64,000 nucleotides of DNA from Actinoplanes siamensis (GCF_016862395.1 NZ_BOMW01000032.1:62001-126000), one strand, 5' to 3'. Numbered from the stretch's first letter, positions 8,960-17,626 are shown. Notes: generated from the letters alone by a model not told the origin. Made by a program: numbers and translations.

Positions 8960-9985
8960 ATGCCGAGAGCCGCCGCCGAGGAACACCTGATCGCCGGTCA
9001 CACCGTGCGCCTGAGCAGCCCCGACAAGCTCGTCTTCGCCGAGCGCGGCTATACCAAGCGGGACGTCTTCGAGTACTACCTGGCCGCTGGCGACGGCATC
9101 CTGCGCGCCCTGCGCGACCGGCCCACCACGCTGCAGCGGTTCCCCGACGGCCTGGACGGTGAGGCGTTCTTCCAGAAACGCATACCGACCCGGGGCGTCC
9201 CCGACTGGATCACCACCGCGAAGATCACATTCCCGAGCGGCCGTACGGCGGACGAGCTCTGCGTCGCCGACCTCGCCCACGTGGCATGGGCCGCCCAGAT
9301 GGGCACCGTGGTGTTCCACCCGTGGCCGGTCCGCGGCTCCGCGCCGGACCACCCCGACGAGCTGCGCATCGACCTGGATCCGCAGCCGGGCCTCGGCTTC
9401 GGCGACGTGACAGCGGCCGCCGGCGTGGTCCGCGAGGTGCTCGACGAGCTGGGCTGGGTGGGCTATCCGAAGACCTCCGGCGGCCGGGGCGTGCACGTCT
9501 ACGTCCGGATCGCGCCGCGGTGGGACTTCGTGCGGGTGCGCCGGGCCGCGATCGCGCTGGCCCGGGAGGTGGAGCGGCGCAACCCGGCAGGCATCACCAC
9601 CGCCTGGTGGAAGGAGGAGCGCGGGCAGAAGGTGTTCCTCGACTTCAACCAGATGGCCCGGGACCGGACCATCGCCTGCGCGTACTCGTTGCGCGCCAAC
9701 CGGCGGGCCACCGTCTCCACCCCGGTCACCTGGGACGAGCTGCCGCAGGTCGAGCCGGACGACTTCGACCTGCGGACGGTGCCGAAGCGGATCGCCGAGC
9801 GCGGCGACCCGCACGCCGGGATCGACGACCTGGCGCACGACCTTACGCCACTGCTGGAGTGGGTCGAGCGGGACGAGAGGGCCGGCCTGGGCGACCTGCC
9901 CTACCCGCCGGATCACCCGAAGATGCCCGGCGAGCCTCCGCGCGTGCAGCCCAGCAAGATGAACCGGGCGAACTGGGAGTCCTAG
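8960..9985 (+). CDS. LigD-like primase-polymerase (Prim-PolC type)
   Basis: A stand-alone archaeo-eukaryotic primase-superfamily polymerase, related to the LigD polymerase domain. At 341 residues, the metal-binding DLD pair (Asp138/Asp140 in RIDLDPQPG) and the SGGRGVHVYV block are visible. Mycobacterial Prim-PolC (Rv3730c) sits beside LigC and fills short gaps in repair. Here a LigC-type ligase lies 1.6 kb away (11613-12680, minus), separated by one hydrolase gene, so a shared gap-repair role is likely. The start is ATG 8960. Confidence 0.88.
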   Translation: MPRAAAEEHLIAGHTVRLSSPDKLVFAERGYTKRDVFEYYLAAGDGILRALRDRPTTLQRFPDGLDGEAFFQKRIPTRGVPDWITTAKITFPSGRTADELCVADLAHVAWAAQMGTVVFHPWPVRGSAPDHPDELRIDLDPQPGLGFGDVTAAAGVVREVLDELGWVGYPKTSGGRGVHVYVRIAPRWDFVRVRRAAIALAREVERRNPAGITTAWWKEERGQKVFLDFNQMARDRTIACAYSLRANRRATVSTPVTWDELPQVEPDDFDLRTVPKRIAERGDPHAGIDDLAHDLTPLLEWVERDERAGLGDLPYPPDHPKMPGEPPRVQPSKMNRANWES

Positions 9986-9992
9986 GAGCCGC

Positions 9993-11555
9993 TCACTTCG
10001 CCGGGCAGCGCAGGCCCTCCGCCGGCACCTTCAGATCGATCAGGTAGCCGTCGACGGCCCGGGTGACGCACTCGGTCGACGGGTACGCCGTGTGGCCCTC
10101 GCCCTCCCAGGTCAGCACGTGCCCGGTGCCCAGCATGCCGGCCAGGCGCGCGGTGTTCTCGTACGGCGTGGCCGGGTCCCCGGTCGTGCCCACCACCAGG
10201 ATCGGCGGGGCGCCGTTCGCCTTCCCGGCCGGGTACGGGTCGGGCTTGCCCGGCCAGTACGTGCACGGCAGCATCCCGGTCGCCAGCGGCGCCCCGAACA
10301 TCGGGTACTTCACCCGCCACTGGCCCTGCAACTCGCGGACCCGGTCGGCGGTCGGCGCGTCGTCGGTGTCCGCGCAGTTCACCGCGAGGTTGGCGTCGAA
10401 CAGGTTGGAGTACGTCCCGTTCTGCTCGCGCTCGGCGTACTGATCGGCGAGCTCCATGATGCCCTTGGCGTCCCCGCGGGCCAGATCGGCGGTCGCCTTG
10501 GCCAGGCTGGTCCAGCCGGACTCGGTGTAGAGCGACGAGATCAGCCCCAGGAAGATCCAGCCCGGGGTGGCCTTGCGCCCGTCCCGGAGCGGAACCGGGG
10601 ACTTCTCCGCCTTCGCCAGCGCGCCGGTGATCGCGCCCCGCGGGTCGGCCGCGACCGGGCACTTGGCCGGGTTCGCCTTGCACCAGGCGGTGAAGTTGCC
10701 GAACGCCCGCTCGAAGCCCTTGGCCTGGGTCTCCGAGCTCTCCACGTAGTTCTCCGTGGGGTCGACCGCGCCGTCCAGCACCAGGGCCCGCACATTCTGC
10801 GGGAACAGCTGCGCATAGGTCGCGCCGAGCAGCGTGCCGTAGGAGAAGCCCAGGTAGGTCAGCTTGCTGTCGCCGACAGCGGTGCGCAGCGCGTCCATGT
10901 CCCGGGCGGCCTGCTCGGTGGAGAAGTTCGGCAGCTGGTCGCCGTACTTCCGGCCGCAGCCGTCGGCGATCTTCTTGTTCAGCGCGGTGAGCTGGTCGAA
11001 CGAGGCCTGGCTGACCGGATCGGGGTCGGCCCCGAAACTGGCGTCCTGGTCGCTGTCGCTGATGCACTTGATCGGGCTGGAGCGGCTCACCCCGCGCGGG
11101 TCGAAGCCGACGATGTCGAAGCGGTCGGTGATCTCGGCCGGCAGGCCGCCCATCGCCTGGCCGAACGAGAGGTAGACGGCGATGTCGACGCCGGAGCCGC
11201 CCGGGCCGCCCGGGTTGACCAGCAGCGAGCCGATCCGGTTCTTCTGCGACGTGGAGCGGACGCGGATCATCGCGACGTCGTACGTCTGGCCGTTGTCCGG
11301 TTGCGCCCAGTCCCGGGGGACCGCCACCGTGGCGCAGTCGTAGCTCATCCCGGCGGCGCCCCGGCCGATCAGCTTCTCCGGCACGTCCGGGCACGGAGAC
11401 CAGTGGGCGGCGGCGCCGGCGGTCGAGGCGACGGTCGGGACACCGCCGACCGGCTCGGCCGAGCCCTCCGGCGCGAACGCGGGCAGCGTGCAGCCCCCGA
11501 GGGCGGTGAGCAGCACGGCCAGCAGAGCGGTGACCGAACGCGATCGACGGGGCAC
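9993..11555 (-). CDS. Secreted alpha/beta hydrolase lipoprotein (S33/TAP-like)
   Basis: A 520-residue exported protein with a lipoprotein signal: Arg-rich start, hydrophobic core and lipobox with Cys22 (ALGGC). It has an alpha/beta-hydrolase domain with nucleophile Ser238 in GFSYG and oxyanion motif NPGGPGGSG. A C-terminal TAP-like domain supplies the acid and histidine (TTGDPATPY, EGEGHTAYP). Family members are Streptomyces-type tripeptidyl aminopeptidases. It is convergent with the Prim-Pol gene and shares its strand with ligC. Confidence 0.88.
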   Translation of the reverse strand: MPRRSRSVTALLAVLLTALGGCTLPAFAPEGSAEPVGGVPTVASTAGAAAHWSPCPDVPEKLIGRGAAGMSYDCATVAVPRDWAQPDNGQTYDVAMIRVRSTSQKNRIGSLLVNPGGPGGSGVDIAVYLSFGQAMGGLPAEITDRFDIVGFDPRGVSRSSPIKCISDSDQDASFGADPDPVSQASFDQLTALNKKIADGCGRKYGDQLPNFSTEQAARDMDALRTAVGDSKLTYLGFSYGTLLGATYAQLFPQNVRALVLDGAVDPTENYVESSETQAKGFERAFGNFTAWCKANPAKCPVAADPRGAITGALAKAEKSPVPLRDGRKATPGWIFLGLISSLYTESGWTSLAKATADLARGDAKGIMELADQYAEREQNGTYSNLFDANLAVNCADTDDAPTADRVRELQGQWRVKYPMFGAPLATGMLPCTYWPGKPDPYPAGKANGAPPILVVGTTGDPATPYENTARLAGMLGTGHVLTWEGEGHTAYPSTECVTRAVDGYLIDLKVPAEGLRCPAK

Positions 11556-11612
11556 GGCGCGACCTTTCGACGGCAGGCCACCCAGGCTAGCCTGTCCCCC
11601 CGCACGCCTCGC

Positions 11613-12680
11613 TCAGCGGCTGGTGAGCACCTGCGCCAGGTCGAAGCTGACCGGGCGCTCCAACTGCTCGTACGTGCAGGTCCGCGGCTCGCGGTCGGGC
11701 CGCCAGCGCTCGAACTGGGCGGTGTGCCGGAACCGGAGGCCCTCCATGTAGTCGTAGCGCACCTCGACCACCCGTTCCGGCCGCAGCGGGGTGAAGGACA
11801 GGTCCTTGCCGCTGTTCCAGCGGCTCACCTCGTTCTTGCGCGGGGTGCGCTCGCCCTGCAGGTGCGCGGCCCAGTCCCACGGGTGGCCCTCGAGCTCGGT
11901 GACCAGCGGCTGCAACTGCTCGAACAGCTCCTCGCGCACCTTCATCGGGAACGAGCCGATCACCCCGACCGAGACCAGCACGTCCCGCTCGTCGTAGAGG
12001 CCGAGCAGCAGCGACCCGATCCGGTTCTCCGCGGACTTGTGCACCCGGTACCCGGCCACCACGCAGTCCGCGGTGCGCTTGTGCTTGATCTTGAACATCA
12101 CCCGCTTGTCCGGCTGGTACGTCAGATCCCGCCCCTTGGCGATCAGGCCGTCCAGCCCGGCGCCCTCGAACTGCTCGAACCACCTCCGCGCGGTGGCCAG
12201 GTCGTCGGTGGCCGGAGTGACATACACCGGCGCCCGCGCCTTGTCCAGGGCCTGTAGCAGGCGCTCGCGCCGCTGCTCGAAGGGCAGCTCGGTGAGATCC
12301 TCGTCGCCGAGCGCCAGCAGGTCGAACGCGACGAAGCCGGCCGGGGTCCGCTCGGAGAGCAGCGTGACGCGGCTGGCCGCGGGATGGATGCGCTGCTGCA
12401 GGGCCTCGAAGTCGAGGGTGTTGCGCCCGGTGTCGGCGACGATCACCTCGCCGTCGATCACCGCCCGCTCCGGGAAATTGGCCAGCACCGCCCGCACCAC
12501 CTCGGGGAAGTACCGGGTCATCGGCTTCTCGTTCCGGCTGCCGATCTCCACCTCGTCGCCGTCCCGGAAGATGATCGACCGGAATCCGTCCCACTTGGGC
12601 TCGTAGATCTGCCCCGGGGGGATCTCCGCGACGGGTTTGGCGAGCATCGGCTTGACCGGGTGCTGGAACGGCAGCTGCAT
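11613..12680 (-). CDS. ligC: ATP-dependent DNA ligase (LigC type)
   Basis: Seals nicks via a ligase-adenylate intermediate. The 355-residue length and lack of polymerase or nuclease domains fit LigC. The nucleotidyl lysine is Lys29 in YEPKWDGFR. Later motifs are VIDGEVIV, DGLIAK and FKIKHKRTADCVV, followed by an OB-fold. Its likely partner, the Prim-Pol, is nearby on the plus strand. Confidence 0.93.
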   Translation of the reverse strand: MQLPFQHPVKPMLAKPVAEIPPGQIYEPKWDGFRSIIFRDGDEVEIGSRNEKPMTRYFPEVVRAVLANFPERAVIDGEVIVADTGRNTLDFEALQQRIHPAASRVTLLSERTPAGFVAFDLLALGDEDLTELPFEQRRERLLQALDKARAPVYVTPATDDLATARRWFEQFEGAGLDGLIAKGRDLTYQPDKRVMFKIKHKRTADCVVAGYRVHKSAENRIGSLLLGLYDERDVLVSVGVIGSFPMKVREELFEQLQPLVTELEGHPWDWAAHLQGERTPRKNEVSRWNSGKDLSFTPLRPERVVEVRYDYMEGLRFRHTAQFERWRPDREPRTCTYEQLERPVSFDLAQVLTSR

Positions 12681-12726
12681 CCGCTCAGTCTGCCGCGAAA
12701 CCCGGCGCCGTGATGCCCTTTACTCG

Positions 12727-12972
12727 GCCCCTGGGGCGGAGTCCACCATCGACGCCATGAGAACCCGGCCCGACTGGCTGTCCATCGGGGAGTTCGCCCG
12801 GCTCGCCGGCCTCTCGATCAAGGTGTGCGTGCCCTTCTCCGGCGGGGTCGAGCCGGTCCGGGACGTCTCATGGACTGGACGTGACAGAGCCGGTTCTCCG
12901 ACCCGCGCCCGCACCCGGGACCGGCGGTCGTCTGCGCCTGCCCACGGGGCGTGCGCTCCGTGGTGGACCTAA
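12727..12972 (+). pseudogene. MerR-family regulator remnant
   Basis: From ATG 12757 the frame reads LSIGEFARLAGLSIK, the start of a MerR winged-helix domain. After about 23 codons (near 12825) the expected recognition-helix and wing sequence is replaced by unrelated low-complexity residues, and no continuation appears in other frames. A small palindrome GCCCCTGGGGC (12727-12737) just upstream may be its old operator. Read as a gene fragment left by deletion. Confidence 0.5.
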
Positions 12973-13337
12973 CGGACCAGTAGCCCGACGAGCCGCTCCA
13001 ACTCGGCGGCCGGGTCCGCGGCCAGCCCCATGTGGACCGGGCCGGCCCGCAGCACGGTGCTGCGCGGGGCGACCAGCCAGCGGAACCGCTCGCCGAGCTT
13101 CATCCCGGCGGATGCGCCGCCGCCCGTGCAGGTCGTCTCCCAGGAGTCGAGCGCGGACCGGATCGCCGCCACGTCGGCGCCCGGGTCCAGGCAGAGCAGC
13201 CGGGACTCGTCCAGGTGGGTGCGGGCGGCCAGGAAGTCGTGCCGCTGCGAGTAGAGCAGCACCCCGACGTTGATCAGCTCACCGCGCTCGATCCGGGGCA
13301 CGGCCTGGATGACGGCGTACTCGTAGGGGACCCTCAT
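12969..13337 (-). CDS. DUF3037 protein
   Basis: A 122-residue protein of the DUF3037 family (YEYAVIQAVPRIERGELINVGVLLYS; DVAAIRSALDSWE). The function is unknown. Its ATG (13335-13337) overlaps the stop of the HipA-like gene as ATGA, so the two are translated together; this pairing recurs in actinobacteria and other bacteria. No membrane segments. Confidence 0.8.
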   Translation of the reverse strand: MRVPYEYAVIQAVPRIERGELINVGVLLYSQRHDFLAARTHLDESRLLCLDPGADVAAIRSALDSWETTCTGGGASAGMKLGERFRWLVAPRSTVLRAGPVHMGLAADPAAELERLVGLLVR

Positions 13338-14056
13338 GGCAGCCACGCCTCCGGCTTCGCGGCCCGGCGGGCGAGGTGGTCGAGATAGGCGTCCCGCCCG
13401 CCGTCGTCCAGCCAGTCCTCCGGGACCAGCGCGACCGCCTCGCCGATCAGCTCGGGCGTGATCCGGGCGGCCAGCGCCGGGCCCTCGGCGGCGAGCTGGG
13501 TGGCGTACGGCCTGAGCACGTGGTCGTCCCACCGGTACGGCCGGTGCACGACGCTCCCGGCGCGCGCCCAGTTGTGGTGGAAGTAGAGCGTGGCGCCGTG
13601 GTCGATGAGCCACAGGCCGCCGTGCCAGATCAGCAGGTTCGGGTTGCGCCAGCTGCGGTCCACGTTCTCCACGAAGGCGTCGAACGCCAGCACCCGGCTG
13701 GCCAGCCCGGCGTCGACGGGGTGCGCGTTCGGGTCGTAGCCGAGCGCGCCGGGCAGGAAGTCCATCCCGAGGTTGCCGCCGGCGCTGGCCTTGATCAGCT
13801 CCTGCACCTCCTCGTCGGGCTCGGCGCGCGCCACCACCGGGTCCAGCTCGACCCGGGCCAGCTCCGGCACCGGCAGCCCGAGCCGGCGCGCCAACTCCCC
13901 GGCGATCACCTCGGCGACCAGCGCCTTCGGGCCCTGCCCGGCGCCGCGGAACTTCACCACGTACGTCCCGAGGTCGTCGGCCTCGACGACGCCGGGCAGC
14001 GAGCCGCCCTCCCGCAGGGGGGTGACATAACGAATGGCGGTGATCTCACGCAGCAC
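13334..14056 (-). CDS. HipA-like kinase-fold protein
   Basis: A 240-residue protein with the HipA/PI3-4-kinase-like fold: an ATP-lysine strand (YVVKFRG), a catalytic-loop-like segment (AFVENVDRSWRNPNLLIW) with Asn-Asp-Arg, and the metal-binding DHG-like LIDHGATLYF. It is much shorter than HipA toxins (about 440) and no HipB antitoxin is present; DUF3037 takes that place. This family is often mis-annotated as an aminotransferase. The substrate is unknown. Confidence 0.8.
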   Translation of the reverse strand: MLREITAIRYVTPLREGGSLPGVVEADDLGTYVVKFRGAGQGPKALVAEVIAGELARRLGLPVPELARVELDPVVARAEPDEEVQELIKASAGGNLGMDFLPGALGYDPNAHPVDAGLASRVLAFDAFVENVDRSWRNPNLLIWHGGLWLIDHGATLYFHHNWARAGSVVHRPYRWDDHVLRPYATQLAAEGPALAARITPELIGEAVALVPEDWLDDGGRDAYLDHLARRAAKPEAWLP

Positions 14057-14124
14057 GCGACCACCCTAGGGCGCGCCCCGCCGACCGCGCGGGACAAGCC
14101 CCGGGGCCGGGCCGGCGCCGGGGG

Positions 14125-14679
14125 TCACCGGGCATCCGGCCCCTGGCGGCGCAGCTCGTCGACCTTCGTCATCGCCGAGCGCAGATCGGCCAGCCACTCC
14201 TGCGTGTGCTGCCCGACCAGGCGCACGCACCAGGCCAGCGCGTCCGACCGGGAGCGGGCCACCCCGGCGTCCACCAGCGTGTCGAGCACCTGCCGCTCGG
14301 GCTGGCGGAGCCGGGTCATCACCGGGGCGGCCAGATGCGTGAACAGCTCCGAGGTGTCGCCGCAGCGGGCGCCCCAGGCCACCTTGCGCTGGTAGCGGTG
14401 CTCGACCTGGCGGGCGATGAGGATCCGGTCGTCGCGGGTGTTCTCCCGGAACTGGGTGACCCGGCCGCTGTGGGCGGCGGCGCGGTCGGCGTCGGTGGCC
14501 TCGGCCGGCAGATCCGGCTCGGGCAGGCGGCCCCAGACGATGATCTCGTCGCGGTCGGTGACCACCTCGGGCGGCTCGACGAACCACCCGTCCGGCACCG
14601 CGCCGGTCACCCAGGCGGCGGCGTCGTCGGCGGGTGGCGGCTCGGTCCGGGCGCCGGGTGGGGCAGGGCGGAATCGCAT
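14125..14679 (-). CDS. Unknown protein with a C-terminal ribbon-helix-helix-like segment
   Basis: A 184-residue protein I cannot place in a named family. Residues about 135-160 (LDTLVDAGVARSRSDALAWC) read like the helix-turn-helix part of a CopG-type RHH domain. ATG 14679 has AGGAGG upstream. A tandem octamer in its promoter would suit autoregulation by an RHH dimer pair. No membrane segments. Confidence 0.65.
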   Translation of the reverse strand: MRFRPAPPGARTEPPPADDAAAWVTGAVPDGWFVEPPEVVTDRDEIIVWGRLPEPDLPAEATDADRAAAHSGRVTQFRENTRDDRILIARQVEHRYQRKVAWGARCGDTSELFTHLAAPVMTRLRQPERQVLDTLVDAGVARSRSDALAWCVRLVGQHTQEWLADLRSAMTKVDELRRQGPDAR

Positions 14680-14702
14680 AACGGCCTCCTCGTTCTTTGC
14701 AC

Positions 14703-14718
14703 TGATTACATGATTACA
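14703..14718 (-). promoter_or_regulatory. Tandem octamer operator upstream of the RHH-like gene
   Basis: On the minus strand the 16-mer TGTAATCATGTAATCA is two head-to-tail copies of TGTAATCA, ending 24 nt before ATG 14679 in an otherwise very GC-rich sequence. Head-to-tail short repeats over a promoter are typical of RHH repressor operators. The regulator is inferred to be the downstream gene product. Confidence 0.55.
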
Positions 14719-14759
14719 CCGCAATGGCTCAGGCCGCCAACCCGAGGGGAGGCGTCGAC

Positions 14760-14809
14760 TTGAGCAGTCGCTCAATTCCGTCTAGCCTTCGGTTTGAGCG
14801 GTCGCTCAA
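14760..14809 (+). promoter_or_regulatory. Promoter flanked by two TetR-type palindromic operators
   Basis: Two 16-bp near-identical palindromes, TTGAGC[A/G]GTCGCTCAA, lie at 14760-14775 and 14794-14809; the second has perfect 7-bp arms. The first contains a TTGAGC -35-like hexamer (14760-14765), and 17 bp later TAGCCT (14783-14788) fits a -10. A repressor bound at both sites would block this promoter. The operon's last gene (16988) encodes a TetR regulator, the obvious candidate. Confidence 0.75.
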
Positions 14810-14853
14810 AAACGGGGAGCGGCCGCTGACGACCAGGGGTGAGGTGTCTCCGC

Positions 14854-15744
14854 ATGCGGATGGAACGGGAAAGACGGATCCGGCCGGCGAACCTGTGGCT
14901 GGCCGCGCTGATCGGGCTCTCCGGAGTGGTGTGCTTCGTCGTCACGGTGCGCTCGGGCCGTGCCGACAGCGCCCTGCTCTTCGTGGCGTTCCCGGTCGCG
15001 CTCGCCGTGGCGCTGGCCCTGACGCCGGGCCGGAGCCCGCACGGCAAGGTCTTCCGGATCACCACGATCGCGCTGCTGCTGTCCGCGGTCTGGTTGCACG
15101 AGGGCGCCATCTGCGTGCTGCTGGCCGCGCCACTGGTCTACCTGGTGGCCCATGCGGCGACCGCGGCGGCGCAGGCCGCCAGGCGCGGCGGCCGGCGCAC
15201 CCTCGCCCTGCTGCCGCTGCCCCTGCTGCTGGCCGGCGGCGTGGAGGGCACGAACGCCGGCTGGCGGGTGCACCCGGACCAGTCGGTCGAGGTCACCCGC
15301 ACCATCGCGGTGCCCGCGGAGCGGGTGGCCGTGATCCTGGAGGCCGGCCCGCAGCCGACCGCCGCCCGCTCGCTCGCGCTGCGGCTGCTCGACGTGCCGA
15401 TGCCCGTGCACGTGCACGGGGACGGGCTGCGGCCCGGCGACCGCTGGACGTTCGTCTACCACGGCGGCTCGCACGGACCGGGCGGCGACATCGTCACCGA
15501 GGTCCGCGACGCCACCCCGCGCAGCATCACCTGGGCGGTGGTCGAGGACACCTCGATCACCAACCGCTGGGTCGGCATGCGCGACGCCACGCTGAGCTGG
15601 CACACCGTGGCCGGCGGGACAGCCGTGCGGCTGCGGATCGACTACCGGCGGGGGCTCGACCCGAGCTGGTACTTCGGGCCGCTCCAGGACCGCTTCATGC
15701 ACGCCGGCGCCGATCATCTGCTGGACATGCTGGCCCTGCGATGA
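14854..15744 (+). CDS. Membrane protein with SRPBCC-like domain
   Basis: A 296-residue protein with hydrophobic helices over roughly residues 10-125, then a beta-rich domain (VEVTRTIAVPAERVAVILEAG...DRWTFVYHGG) resembling the SRPBCC/START-like lipid-binding fold. ATG 14854 lies about 10 nt after GGGGTGAGG. Its stop overlaps the next gene as ATGA. Part of a three-gene operon with a methyltransferase-like membrane protein and a TetR repressor, suggesting handling of a hydrophobic compound. The function is unproven. Confidence 0.75.
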   Translation: MRMERERRIRPANLWLAALIGLSGVVCFVVTVRSGRADSALLFVAFPVALAVALALTPGRSPHGKVFRITTIALLLSAVWLHEGAICVLLAAPLVYLVAHAATAAAQAARRGGRRTLALLPLPLLLAGGVEGTNAGWRVHPDQSVEVTRTIAVPAERVAVILEAGPQPTAARSLALRLLDVPMPVHVHGDGLRPGDRWTFVYHGGSHGPGGDIVTEVRDATPRSITWAVVEDTSITNRWVGMRDATLSWHTVAGGTAVRLRIDYRRGLDPSWYFGPLQDRFMHAGADHLLDMLALR

Positions 15745-16991
15745 CCGCCGCCAGGTATCTCTCCCTGCTGTTCCCGGTGGCGGCGATGCTCGGCGCGGCG
15801 GTGGGGACCGGCCGCCGGGCCCGCACCGGCGCGGCCCTGTCGTTCCTGGCGGCCGCGCTCGGCGTCGCGGGGCTCACCGAGATCCAGTCCGGGTGGTACT
15901 CGTTCGCCGCGGTGGACGGCGCTTTCCGGGGCCTGCCGGTGGACCTGTGGCTGGGCTGGGCGGTGCTGTGGGGACCACTGCCGGTTCTGCTGCACCGCAG
16001 GCTGCCGCTGCCGGCCGCGCTCGCCCTGCTGCTCTGGATCGACCTGATCGCGATGCCGGCGCTCGACCCGCTGGTCCGGCTCGGCCACCACTGGCTGCAC
16101 GGGGAGCTGCTCGGGCTGGCCGTCGTGGCGCTGCCGGCGCAGCTGCTCGGCCGGTGGACCGGGACCGGGCGGCGCCTGTACGCCCGGGTCGTACTCCAGA
16201 TGATCCTGTTCTCCGGCCTGATCCTCTGGCTGCTGCCGACCCTGGTCTTCACGCTCGGCGGGAGCGGCGGCTGGGATCGCCTGCTCGGCCTGCCCGGTCC
16301 GGTGCTTGCCGGGTTCGTCCAGGTCGCCGCGGTGCTCGGGGTGCCGGCGGTGGCGGCGGTCCGGGAGTTCGCGGTGCGCGGCGGCGGCACGCCGTTCCCC
16401 TGGGATCCGCCGGTGCGGCTGGTGACCACCGGGCCGTACGCCTATGTCGCCAATCCCATGCAGCTGAGCATGGTCGCCGTCCTCGTGCTGCTGGCCGCCG
16501 GCACGCGGAGCCCGGTGCTGGCCGCCGCGGCGCTCGGCGCGGTGGCCTTCTCGGCCGGTGTCGCCGCCCCGCACGAGCACGACGACCTGCGGCGCCGGCA
16601 CGGGGACGGCTGGCTGGAATACCGCCGCCGGGTGCGCGACTGGTGGCCGCGGCGCAGGCCGTTCGAGGGGATCGAGCCGGCCCGGATCTGGCTGGACGAC
16701 GACTGCGGGCCGTGCGCGGCGACCCGGGACCTCGTGGCGGGGCGCTCGCCCGTACGGTTGGACCTCGTGCCCGCCGCGACTCACCCGACCACGCTGTGGC
16801 GCGCCCGCTACTCGGCCGCGGACGGCTACTCGGCGTCCGGCGTGGCAGCCGTGGCGTCCGCGTTCGATCACGTCAGCCTGGAATGGGCGTACCTCGGCTG
16901 GCTCTTGAATCTCCCGGTGTTCAACCGCCTGGCGCAACTGATCGCCGACGCCCAGATCGCCCCGCCGCACCCCGCCGGAGGAGCCAGATGA
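15741..16991 (+). CDS. ICMT/PEMT-like membrane methyltransferase with C-terminal DCC-type domain
   Basis: A 416-residue multi-pass protein. Residues about 225-310 carry the isoprenylcysteine/phospholipid methyltransferase signature (TTGPYAYVANPMQLSM, then HEHDDLRRRHGDGWLEYRRRV) that binds SAM at the membrane face. The tail (IWLDDDCGPCAATRDLV) matches the N-terminal motif of DUF393/DCC thiol-disulfide proteins, with a CGPC-like pair. It overlaps both neighbours as ATGA. The substrate is unknown; a prenyl or phospholipid group is possible. Confidence 0.78.
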   Translation: MTAARYLSLLFPVAAMLGAAVGTGRRARTGAALSFLAAALGVAGLTEIQSGWYSFAAVDGAFRGLPVDLWLGWAVLWGPLPVLLHRRLPLPAALALLLWIDLIAMPALDPLVRLGHHWLHGELLGLAVVALPAQLLGRWTGTGRRLYARVVLQMILFSGLILWLLPTLVFTLGGSGGWDRLLGLPGPVLAGFVQVAAVLGVPAVAAVREFAVRGGGTPFPWDPPVRLVTTGPYAYVANPMQLSMVAVLVLLAAGTRSPVLAAAALGAVAFSAGVAAPHEHDDLRRRHGDGWLEYRRRVRDWWPRRRPFEGIEPARIWLDDDCGPCAATRDLVAGRSPVRLDLVPAATHPTTLWRARYSAADGYSASGVAAVASAFDHVSLEWAYLGWLLNLPVFNRLAQLIADAQIAPPHPAGGAR

Positions 16992-17626
16992 TTGATCAGA
17001 AGAAGCCGGACACCAAGCAGCGGCTCCTCGACGGCGCCCTCGCCGCGGTGCGCGAGCACGGCGTGAGCGGGACCTCGGCGCGGACCATCGCCGCCGCGGC
17101 CGGGGTCAACCAGGCGCTGGTCTTCTACCACTTCGGCTCGGTCGACGACCTGCTCGGCGCGGCCTGCCGGCAGGCGACCGAGCAGCGGGTGGCCCACTAC
17201 GCGGACCGGTTCGCCGCGGTGACCTCGTTGCGCGAGCTGCTCCAGGTGGGCCGGACCCTGCACGCCGCCGAGCTGGCCCAGGGCAACGTCTCGGTGCTGG
17301 CGCAGATGCTCGCCGCGGCGCAGAGCAACGAGCGTCTGGCCGAGCCGATCCGGGCCACCTTCGCGCTCTGGACCGGCGAGATCGAGACGGTGTTGCGCCG
17401 GGTGCTGACCGGCTCGCCGATCGCCGAGGTCGCCGACGTGCCGGGACTGGCCCAGGCGATCTCGGCGGCGTTCGTCGGGCTGGAGCTGTTCGAGGGCGTC
17501 GACGCGGCCGGCGGGCGCCGGTCGATGGAGGCGATCGACCAGCTCGCGGTGCTGGTCGAGGTGATGGACGAGCTGGGCCCACTGGCCACCCGCGTGCTGC
17601 GTTCCAAGATCAAAAAACGCCTATAG
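16988..17626 (+). CDS. TetR-family repressor
   Basis: A 212-residue regulator with a clear N-terminal TetR HTH (GVSGTSARTIAAAAGVNQALVFYHFGSVDDLL, residues about 24-55) and an all-helical ligand domain. The start ATG is inside the preceding stop and follows GGAGGAG. As the last gene behind a promoter with two TetR-type palindromes, it very likely autoregulates this operon. It converges with and overlaps the next gene by 6 bp. Confidence 0.9.
   Translation: MIDQKKPDTKQRLLDGALAAVREHGVSGTSARTIAAAAGVNQALVFYHFGSVDDLLGAACRQATEQRVAHYADRFAAVTSLRELLQVGRTLHAAELAQGNVSVLAQMLAAAQSNERLAEPIRATFALWTGEIETVLRRVLTGSPIAEVADVPGLAQAISAAFVGLELFEGVDAAGGRRSMEAIDQLAVLVEVMDELGPLATRVLRSKIKKRL

Noticed and set aside
13334-14056. 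Classic HipBA toxin-antitoxin module
   Set aside because: The kinase-fold protein is about half the length of HipA and no HipB-like DNA-binding partner is present.
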